Assembly: GCF_001540865.1 (NCBI RefSeq)
Contig: NC_033641.1
Span: forward strand, 1,883,722-1,947,721
Direction of reading: 5' to 3'
DNA from: Ananas comosus
Lineage: Eukaryota; Streptophyta; Magnoliopsida; Poales; Bromeliaceae
Length of the DNA: 64,000 nucleotides
In this document: positions 56,126 through 64,000 of the stretch, in pieces
How positions within the stretch are numbered: the first letter of the stretch is position 1
Layout: every line of letters begins with the position of its first letter
Made by a program: the position numbers and the translations under genes
Notes under the pieces: generated by a model
Databases searched by the model: none
What the model was told of the DNA's origin: nothing
The model's input: only the letters and a program-made list of their open reading frames with translations

Positions 56126-57330
56126 GTTTCTCTTATTTATTTGGTGTTGAAGAATTCTCTGTTAACCTCCGCCACGATCTATAGACTATCTTGAATTGGC
56201 TATCCAATCTTTCAGAGTTTTGATTTTATTATCTAATCTTTCAATTTATTTGATTTGAATCAATTAACGGCACTTTAACTTTAAAATTTTTGAATACATT
56301 ATTTATCTTCACGGATTTAGTATTATGCTTTATATAATTTTCATAATTATAAATTTATTAAAATAAGTAATTAGCTTAAATTTTGAAGTCAAAGTGTACT
56401 TGACTGATTCAAATTTAATAAATGAAAGGATTGGGTAGTAAAAACAAAATTTTGAAAAAATTTTGAAAGGTTGGTAGGCGATTCAAAATGGTCGATAGTT
56501 CAGGTAAGTTTCGTAGAAGATGAGTTGTACGAATTGCACTAGTTCGATTAAGATATGATTTTTACGGTCTCACCTGGCACAAGTTCAAGAAAACCTTAAG
56601 CAAATTCAAGCCATAGTAAGATAAGCGGAAAATAAAATCTGTTAAAAGCTTAATTTGGAAAGAAAATCGATTGTATAGTGTGTTATTTTATAGAGTTCAT
56701 CCAATCACTCTAAATTGAGACTATCAAACCAATTGCTTCATTTCAAAAAAAAAAGATTATCCATTTGAAAAGCACAAAAAAAAAGAGGAAGAAAATAAAC
56801 TGAAGCATTAGTTTGATGAACAGCATCAAACCCCTCCTCGTTCAATCTTATTCTACGAGGAGCTCTTTATATATTTTTTTGGTTTCATTGGGGTGCGTTT
56901 ACGTACACACATGGACTAATTTGGCTAAGTTGAAAGACCCACAATAATAAAATACTAGTTAAGGGAATCGCGATACTGTGGGTAGTTATTTTAAAATTTA
57001 ATATTTAAAATTATTTACAAAAATCAATTTTAGAATAATTATGGAATGTTACAAACAAGTTACGGAACAATTTTAAATAAATGCAGCTATTTCCCCTAAT
57101 ATAGAAAATATAAGGAACTCTCTCAATAATAAGCTATTTTGAAATAATTATTTAACTTTATTAAATATTTTCTCATCTTGTTCTCTTTTGTTTGTTTTGA
57201 TATTACTAATTTTGTAAAGTTATTTATGATATTTCTAATCTTTTGACGGTTGCAAATAAAATTATCCATACTAATTATTCCAAATATGGCCACCTGTTTA
57301 TGGGATAAATGGTGCAATGAGCACATCCAA
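56126..57330. repeat. Large direct duplication, copy 2
   Basis: Begins immediately after a single N at 56125 and matches 52838-54110. It lacks a 71-bp segment of copy 1 and has a poly(A) change near 56745-56755. Confidence 0.85.
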
Positions 57331-57840
57331 AATTTTTAGTAGGCATGATAGTCCCCCATTACTTAATGAAATAAAAAGAGAAATCTTGCTTGCATTGCGT
57401 ATTAATATTTTAATTGGTATATTTTATGTGATTCCCGTAACTAATTTTCGTAAAATATAAAATTATTTTTTTTATTTTTAATTGTATCATTTATATATGA
57501 ATTCTTAATATTATAAAATTTACATTTATATTTAATACCAAGTTAGTAACAGACTAAACTATTTAATTATTATTTATATATTTTAAATTTTATAATAAAA
57601 ATTAACAAAGTAGATTAAAATTTTAAAAAATTATAATTTTTTTTCTATATACGAAAAAAAAGAGGAAAAAAAAAAACTTTCCTCTTCTATGGCTGGGCCC
57701 CACCCGCACGGGGCCCACCATGCGCGCGCTTCGCGCCGGCGCCCCCGCGCCGCGCTACGCCCCACTCCGCTCAGCCCCCAAGCTACACCCACACTCGGCC
57801 GGCGCCCGCCCCCGCACATGCGCCTCCGCCCTCGGCTCGC
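57331..57840. other. AT-rich then GC-rich contig end
   Basis: 57340-57660 is AT-rich and featureless. 57690-57840 is GC-rich (CTGGGCCCCACCCGCACGGG, GCGCGCTTCGCGCC). Long open frames running through the gap are artefacts. Confidence 0.5.
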
Positions 57841-58112
57841 NNNNNNNNNNNNNNNNNNNNNNNNNNNNNNNNNNNNNNNNNNNNNNNNNNNNNNNNNNNN
57901 NNNNNNNNNNNNNNNNNNNNNNNNNNNNNNNNNNNNNNNNNNNNNNNNNNNNNNNNNNNNNNNNNNNNNNNNNNNNNNNNNNNNNNNNNNNNNNNNNNNN
58001 NNNNNNNNNNNNNNNNNNNNNNNNNNNNNNNNNNNNNNNNNNNNNNNNNNNNNNNNNNNNNNNNNNNNNNNNNNNNNNNNNNNNNNNNNNNNNNNNNNNN
58101 NNNNNNNNNNNN
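57841..58112. other. Assembly gap (272 N)
   Basis: Run of N, so the flanking elements cannot be joined with confidence. Confidence 0.99.
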
Positions 58113-59024
58113 CCGGAGTTGCCTACGCGACCAGTTTGGCTCGCACCGTGCGGGATTGGGATGCGAATGTGGATGCGTGGGAGTGTATACTACACGGGGT
58201 CCATTAGGCGCGGCGCAGCTGGACTAACCTTGAGTAGATCCCTGTGATGAGGACAAGTGCTAAAGAAATTGGCAGTAATCTAAATGATTACCAGTTAGTA
58301 CAGTGTACAGTAGTTACTTACACACTTATGCTATGTTTATGCTTATAGTAGTAGCCATGCTTCTATCATTCAGTTGATTCATTACTGTTGATGCTATGAT
58401 CACATGTTGTTTACATGTTCATTATTTGTTAACATTGGCTTATGAATTGTTAGCATTGAAAATATATCATGCAAATTACTGCTTTTATTTCCATTCTGTA
58501 CATCTTGAGCCTAGTGGTGTAATTCGCCGAGGCTGGCGGCTTACCCACTGGGAACTATTGTTAATAGTTCTCACGCCCTTTTGGTGGTTGTTTTTACAGA
58601 GCCTGTTACAGGAGAGGCTAGGGATCGTGGCAAGGGAGTTGCGCCTAGCTAGGGACTACTAGGAGCGTGCTAGTTGATCACCTTGCTACTCGGGCTACGG
58701 CCGAGGGTGATGTCCCTATATATAGAGAGACCACCATTGTATCTATTCTTTTTGTACACCCGTGATGTATATTTACTTTCGGGGTTGAGATTATAGTAGT
58801 GTTACTTCTCCTTTTTGCTGAGATTATGGTTTGTATACACTTTGTATTTTGACTCGGATTGGATACTCGTTGTATATCGACTTGTACTTTGCTCTGATAT
58901 CAGGATAGGACTCTCTTGTTTTACTTCCTATCGACTTGTTTCTTGTAGACGCCTTATATACTGCAGGTGTATGGCGGGTCTGTGCACGTGCCGGATATGC
59001 TTCCGCTGGTACCCGGGCGTGACA
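58113..59024 (+). mobile_element. 3' part of long LTR 10
   Basis: It ends TACCCGGGCGTGACA. It contains the conserved stem-loop CCTAGTGGTGTAATTCGCCG...TTACCCACTGGGAAC (58511-58553), then AATAGTTCTCACGCC, and the box GATCGTGGCAAGGGAGTTGC. The 5' part is in the gap. Confidence 0.7.
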
Positions 59025-59626
59025 CCATTGGAGCGGCGTATTTTCTTCGCGGCGTTCACGTTGTGGTAAGCTTTTGGGATTTGGCTTAATCCTTAGCTTA
59101 AAGTGTTTTAATAGCCTCTAATGAGTATTGTAAACATGTTTCCTCATTTAATATGGGCTATTTGGGAGTTATGCATATGTTAGGTTTAAAATGGTAGAAC
59201 CTTAGAGCTTTAATTATATGCTCTAGGAATGGGTTTAGAGGACTCCCTATATGATATCCACATGCTAATTGCTTGGATTATGAATCAATTTTGAAGCTTA
59301 TTGCAATAGTAGCATGTTAGGGCTCCAATTTTGGGGTTTTATAAAATGTATGGGTTTGATCTAAATTGACCCTATGTAAACCTAATTGCTAGGTAAACGA
59401 ACGCGTTGGCGAAGACGGTTCGGCAATCCGACGAGCCGTTACAAAGTTGTTAAAGAAACGGACGTTTAGGCTTCGTTACCGCCTGGAGGGCCGAGGCGAC
59501 GTCGTAAAATCATGGAAATGGATTTGAAGCACCGTGGCACATAACCGAAGACCTTTAATTTTCGGATCGTAGATCGGAGGCCGTTCGGGTAGTCGCGCAA
59601 AAGATCGGGCCAAACCGGATTACGGG
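59025..59626 (+). mobile_element. Fragment of an LTR related to LTR 7/8
   Basis: The region with AATCCGACGAGCCGTTACAAAG (near 59425) and GCTCTAGGAATGGGTTTAGA matches the middle of LTR 8 (AATCCGACGAGTGTACGCAAAG near 23077). It is broken on the left by LTR 10 and on the right by LTR 11. Confidence 0.55.
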
Positions 59627-61088
59627 TGTCACGCCCCGGGACCGGCGAAGGCCCTCCCGGTAGCGTGCCTAGACCCGCCATATGTCAACACATATAAGGC
59701 GTCTACAATAAAAGCGGAAGTAAAAGCAAGTAATAAAACAAGTAGAAGAAGTGAAATAATTAGCAACTAATGATATCAGAGCAAATATAGTTCTATCATC
59801 TACACCAAGGTAAAGAAGTAAAGCTAGACAGTAAAAGGAGTCATAAGAAGTACAATATCAGTCTCAAATGTACAAAAATGGTGGTCTCTAGTACACTGGT
59901 AAAACGCTCAACCTCCCGCAAAATAAAACATAAATCGAGAGGTGGACCACCTAGCGACTCGTCCTCGAAGGAAGCTAGCTCGAAGCAACTCCCTTCCCGC
60001 GATCCCTGGCCTCACCCTGCGTGGAAGGCTCTGAAAAACATCGAGAGAAAGAGGGCATGAGAACTATAATTTATAGTTCCCAGTGGGCAATTACTGACCT
60101 CAGCTCATCGCACCACTAGGCCCCAAAGAAAAAGGTAAGTACTATAAGCAATAATAAGAGTAATAGCAACAACAATACGAAAGCATAAATGAAGAGCTAA
60201 ACCGCTATATCTCAAGTAAACAAGATGTCATGGTGATGTACATCTATGCTATCACAAGATAATATGTCCAATGCATAAAGAGTAAGCTCTAACCAAGCAA
60301 CATAGTATACTACAATGCAACAATGAAACCGGCAAGTGTGCTATATGTACCAATGCTATATCATGAGCATGTCAAAGTAATCCAACTACTAACCCTATCT
60401 AGTAGTGATTATTCATTCTCAACACTGTGTCGATTTCCGTTTCCAATTAAGAACCCACCCAAGGTAGTCCAGCTTGTGCCGCCTAAGTGCCTGTGGTAGC
60501 CCGACATTCCTACTCTTGGAATGTGTCTGTCCCACTCGACCCCGTAGGCTTCTCAATACCGCACGAGCGATCAAAAGTCGCGTAGGCTAACTCCGGAGTG
60601 CCGGCTTGTAGGGAGCGACCCTCACAAGCATGTGCGAATGAGCACAAATGGCAAGCAAGCATAGTCCAAGTCTCAAGTATCCAATCTCATGTCTCTAACA
60701 TGGTATAGTCACTAGCATCCCGAAGATCTAGTTTAATTCACAATATGAAGTTCCAATATACTAAGTCTTGTGCCCCTTTATGACATAAGCCCAACTATTC
60801 GCAAATAACACAAGTCCCCGAGCCTCTTTATGGCCTACCAAGAACCTTCAAGTTCAATATAGGAATAGTCCTTAAATGCATGCAAGAGGTGCTCATTTTC
60901 ACAATAGAAGAGTCAATGATTCCAAAGTCTAAAGGATGCAAATGTGGCAAGTACCAACATGCTAGTTTCTCTACTATATAAGAGCAGTCCAGGAAGATTT
61001 ATTTACACATACATAGCATATTTAAGATCCTAAAATCACCCAATACAATATATCTAACATTGAATAGGCATGCTTTTTCAATTTACGG
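59627..61088 (-). mobile_element. Long LTR 11, inverted, running into a gap
   Basis: On the plus strand it starts TGTCACGCCCCGGGACCGG, the complement of the shared LTR 3' end. The inverted stem-loop (CCCAGTGGGCAATTAC...GCACCACTAGGCC) is near 60080-60122, preceded by GCATGAGAACTATAA, the counterpart of the TAGTTCTCAC motif. The other end is lost in the gap. Confidence 0.7.
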
Positions 61089-61188
61089 NNNNNNNNNNNN
61101 NNNNNNNNNNNNNNNNNNNNNNNNNNNNNNNNNNNNNNNNNNNNNNNNNNNNNNNNNNNNNNNNNNNNNNNNNNNNNNNNNNNNNNNN
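61089..61188. other. Assembly gap (100 N)
   Basis: Exactly 100 N, the usual placeholder for a gap of unknown size. Confidence 0.99.
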
Positions 61189-61750
61189 TAATAATATATA
61201 TAGTATATTAATTATTATATATTTATTATATAGTCGAATTTTTGATTCGGAATTTTTAATTGGTGAACGTATAATACCCGTATATATTACGTATCCGAAT
61301 AACTGTCAAATCCGTTTTTAGCCGTAGTTTTCAACGAATTTAAAAATTAAAAGACGAATTTTATCCGAATTATATCTGTACCGAATTTTTGCCGAATCTG
61401 AATTAACTAACTATGCCTCCAATCACTAAGATTGGTTTAGCTGCGATCAATCTCATCTGTTCATCTGCTCGCTCCCAACGTGCTTAATTAATTAATTGAT
61501 ATTTGAAGGGCAAATAAGAAAAATATTTGTTATATGAATGATATATAAGATAAGTGAGTTACGGTACGAGGGTATATTGGAATGGGCAAAATGGTAATTT
61601 TTCAGAGATAACAGCAGCTAACTGACGGAACTTAACTCCAGGGGTATATTAGAAAGACTTGGAACATAAGAAGGGTATTTTCAATATTAGCCTTCTAAGA
61701 GGGGTAAATAAGAAAACCGGGAACTTTTCAGTGGGATATATGCAATTGCC

Positions 61751-61754
<4 letters not shown>
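61189..61754. other. AT-rich spacer
   Basis: No gene. 61230-61400 contains repeated CGAATTTTTGCCGAATC-like words resembling debris of the transposon type seen at 62270-62460. Confidence 0.35.

Positions 61755-61807
<53 letters not shown>
61755..61807. repeat. (TA)n microsatellite
   Basis: About 26 uninterrupted TA units. Confidence 0.95.
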
Positions 61808-61810
<3 letters not shown>

Positions 61811-62265
61811 CTTATACGTCATAAATTTTCAGCCCTTAGATTTATTCCATGATCATTTCCACCCGTTCAATCATACTAGTTCAACCAACTACCCCACTCA
61901 ACCCTAGGGGACGACTATTTCATTCGTAAGTGGGGGACCGCCATCATTCTTAACCAGGTCAATCCCTATCAACAACGGTTTAAAAATTTATGCAGTACAA
62001 AGGCCTTCTGTGACTCATAAGAGTATATATATATATAACTAGGCTAATATACTATTAATAGCACCAAGCCATTGGTGCTACCAAGTTTTTGGCCATTGGA
62101 TTAAGAGATGTGTGGTTAGGATGATGTGGGCCACCTAGGGCTGAGTGAGTGGTTGGTTGAATAGTATAATCTAACTGGTAAAAATAATCAAATGGGTAGA
62201 TCTAACGGCAGAAAACTTGGTAGCACCAAGTGCTTGGTGCTATCGATAGCATAACAGCCGGACTC
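61808..62265. mobile_element. Fold-back MITEs, family M (partial copy, then complete copy)
   Basis: 61808-61950 holds CCCACTCAACCCTAGGGGAC and related family words (partial copy). 62040-62265 is a complete copy: AATAGCACCAAGCCATTGGT at the left is inverted with ACCAAGTGCTTGGTGCTATC at the right, and GGATGATGTGGGCC with CTAGGGCTGAGTGAG is in the interior. Confidence 0.65.
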
Positions 62266-62460
62266 TATTTCGTGAATAATTCGCGAATAATTCATGAATA
62301 ATTCGTGAATAATTCGCGAAATTATTTGCGAATTTTTTAAGAAACGAATTAAACAGCCGTATACGTATTTTTTCAAAAAATTGAAAAAAAAAACATGTTT
62401 TTTTCGTCAAAAATAATTATTTGCGAATTATTCGTGATTCGCGAATGATTCGCCCGAAAA
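62266..62460. repeat. ATTCGCGAAT/ATTCGTGAAT repeat block with inverted arms
   Basis: Five or so units of AATTCGYGAAT lie at about 62268-62330 and an inverted set at about 62418-62455, separated by AT-rich sequence. This resembles subterminal repeats of a DNA transposon. The class is unknown. Confidence 0.5.
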
Positions 62461-62994
62461 AACGGCGCTCGCGGTAGTGGACTCGCGGGTCGCGTCGTCG
62501 CCGCTCTCGTCGCCGAACTCATCCATGTCATCATCGTCCTCCTCTTCCGCCGCCCTGGCCGGTGCCGGGAGCAAGAGAGCCGCGGCGGCGGATCCTGTCT
62601 CGCCCAAGGCCGTCCGCGGAAACCATGTGGAACAGTGGAAATGGCGCGGCGTTGGGAGGCAATGGTCGCGAGCGGTCCACGAGGCAACCTCTCCACCTTC
62701 CTGAAAATTAATGTCTCCACCTTCTTCCCTACTCAGCACGCCCCTTCTAGGTCCTTTGGGTGCAATCCATAGCTTACCACTTTGCTCTTCAACATTAAAG
62801 CCATCCTTTTGGCCCCGGTGTGGGCACTTGCTGAAAGCAGCTAAAGTCACCTCGTCGGCATCATGGCTCCTAAAGACCTCCAATAACTCTCTACCAACCT
62901 CATCTGCCCAGGCCAGTCGCTTCAAAGACTTTTTCTTCTTCTCCTCCATCTTGCGCTTCAAAGTTCTAGTAGCGATTAAGTTAGGTTCATGCAA
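62428..62994 (-). CDS. Unassigned 188-codon open frame inside an LTR element
   Basis: It starts at the ATG at 62994, about 50 bp downstream (on the minus strand) of a primer-binding-site-like sequence and LTR edge, so it sits where a retroelement's internal region begins. The N-terminus is basic (LKRKMEEKKKKSLKRL) and followed by AWADEVGRELLEVFRS; the WADEVG...L core recalls short motifs in some plant proteins, but I cannot assign a family. The middle has no recognised domain. The C-terminal part is Ala-rich then acidic (AAEEEDDDDMDEFGDE), and the last codons run into the ATTCGCGAAT block. GC content is much higher than its surroundings. It could be captured host sequence or a degenerate gag; the product is unknown and expression uncertain. 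Confidence 0.35.
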   Translation of the reverse strand: MHEPNLIATRTLKRKMEEKKKKSLKRLAWADEVGRELLEVFRSHDADEVTLAAFSKCPHRGQKDGFNVEEQSGKLWIAPKGPRRGVLSREEGGDINFQEGGEVASWTARDHCLPTPRHFHCSTWFPRTALGETGSAAAALLLPAPARAAEEEDDDDMDEFGDESGDDATRESTTASAVFSGESFANHE

Positions 62995-63044
62995 TTGTAC
63001 ATATGTTTTACACAGTTGATCACCAGACAGGTGATCACCGGGAT

Positions 63045-63066
63045 TTTTTTGGCTTTGATACTACTT
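63045..63066 (-). other. Primer-binding site of an LTR element
   Basis: On the minus strand AAGTAGTATCAAAGCC follows an LTR end ...GTCGCGACA. It differs from the initiator Met-tRNA primer site TGGTATCAGAGCC at two positions, both G-to-A changes as left by cytosine deamination. Confidence 0.6.
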
Positions 63067-64000
63067 TGTCGCGACCCAAAACCCAAGGATCAAGCTGAGA
63101 CCTTCATACCTCCGTAAAAATCAAATTTAAATTAACTAGTTCGAAACTTGTAGATATGCAAAATTTTCATTCCAACGTAAATTCTGAAACTCAAAATTTC
63201 ATGTGATCAGAATCAAAGCAGAAGTAAGAAAATCTTATTAATTACACAAGTAGCAATTATTGCAACTCTTCATATATGCATACCAATATATGCTGTACAA
63301 CGAGTAGTGCATGATTACATAATATAGGGCTTTTTTTGCAAACAGCCCCCTGATAAAATTTTTTTTTAAAATTGACCCGGTCAAAAATTTATTTGCAAAA
63401 ATGACCCTACCCCTGCCACGCAAGCGCCACGTCAGCGCCGCGCGGGAGGGGCAAGAGTTTAAGTTGAACACGGTGAACCATTCACCGTATTCAAACACGG
63501 TGAATGGTTCACCGTGTCCAATACAAATATCCCCACTTAACCAAAAAATGGCTAAATCGAGTTAGTTGTATTGGACACGGTGAACCATTCACCGTGTTTA
63601 ATACTAATACAGCCTTAGCCAAAAAATGGCTAAGTCCTAGGTAGTTGTATTGGACACGGTGAATGATTTACCGTGTCCAATACAACTACCTCCACTTAGC
63701 CATTTTTTGACTAAATGGGGATATTTGTATTGGATACGGTGAACCATTCACCGTGTTTGAACACGGTGAATGGTTCACCGTGTTCAACTTAAACACCTGG
63801 CCCTAACCCCGCCCGCGTGGCGCTGACGTGGCGCTTGCGTGGCAGGGGCAGGGCCATTTTTGCAAATAAATTTTTGACAGGGCCAATTTTAAAATAAAAT
63901 TTTGTCAGGGGGCTATTTGCAAAAAAAGCCTCATAATATATAATACAAAACTAACATTTACCAACATTTTTTTAGCAACTCTTAAGCATATGTTACTAGT
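63067..64000 (-). mobile_element. LTR, interrupted by a MULE MITE and cut by the window end
   Basis: On the plus strand it starts TGTCGCGACCCAAAACCC next to the primer site. AT-rich LTR sequence continues to 63326 and from 63932 to the window end. The true length is unknown. Confidence 0.55.
63327..63931. mobile_element. Mutator-type MITE with palindromic arms (605 bp)
   Basis: The ends GGGCTTTTTTTGCAAACAGC and GCTATTTGCAAAAAAAGCCT are inverted repeats extending about 170 bp, through CCTGCCACGCAAGCGCCACG to AACACGGTGAACCATTCACC. The 9-bp target duplication CATAATATA is exact (63318-63326 and 63932-63940). The interior alternates ACGGTGAACCATTCACCGT palindromes with AACCAAAAAATGGCTAA words. 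It shares its termini with the MULE at 2870-5935 and is its non-autonomous relative. Confidence 0.9.

Noticed and set aside
57689..58247. Open frames of 172-175 codons spanning the N gap
   Set aside because: They run through 272 unknown bases. The flanks are GC-rich repeat sequence and LTR sequence.
63470..63780. CRISPR-like array of ACGGTGAACCATTCACCGT repeats
   Set aside because: Plant nuclear DNA. The repeats are palindromic, alternate in orientation and belong to the TIRs of a Mutator-type element.

Overview
This window is a transposon-rich stretch of a plant nuclear genome. Very GC-rich first exons beside AT-rich introns, GT-AG introns, long (GA)n tracts in 5' leaders and nested long-LTR retrotransposons point to a monocot, probably a commelinid. 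Pineapple or a relative is only a guess. There are two assembly gaps (57841-58112 and 61089-61188) and several single Ns that look like contig joins.

Only two host genes look intact. (1) A five-exon gene on the minus strand (exons between 7488 and 11370) encodes a 254-aa protein with a mitochondrial-type presequence; I cannot name its family. (2) A five-exon gene on the plus strand (46373-50892) encodes a complete 347-aa aldo-keto reductase of the plant AKR13 (perakine reductase / auxin-induced PCNT115-like) group with the full Asp-Tyr-Lys-His tetrad. A third locus, 55540-55739 on the minus strand, is the broken 5' end of a gene for the spliceosomal protein SmB. A 188-codon open frame at 62428-62994 (minus) lies just behind an LTR and primer-binding site and may be cargo of a retroelement.

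Left part (1-13 kb): a dimeric tRNA-type SINE with a hAT-like MITE inside it, a Mutator-like element (2870-5935) with a decayed transposase gene, a Tourist-like MITE, gene 1, and a truncated Copia element. Middle part (13.3-36.3 kb): two large Helitron-type elements and a series of long solo LTRs (1.3-2.6 kb, or more when reassembled). Most LTRs have good 5-bp target duplications, some sit inside another LTR of the same family, and none keeps an internal coding region. Four of them plus the related pair at 20-25 kb carry clusters of the palindrome GTACCGGTAC, and nearly all carry one conserved stem-loop.

Right part (37-64 kb): families of short fold-back MITEs, one GC-rich minisatellite, another long LTR inside a fold-back element, a textbook 871-bp Helitron directly upstream of the reductase promoter, and Cassandra-type TRIM sequences carrying a 5S rRNA-like module, one of them a solo LTR inside intron 4 of the reductase gene. 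A 1.2-kb direct duplication (52838/56126) sits beside single-N joins and may be partly an assembly artefact. The window ends in an LTR interrupted by a 605-bp Mutator-type MITE with a perfect 9-bp target duplication.

All calls come from reading the sequence by eye; no alignment or database search was run.
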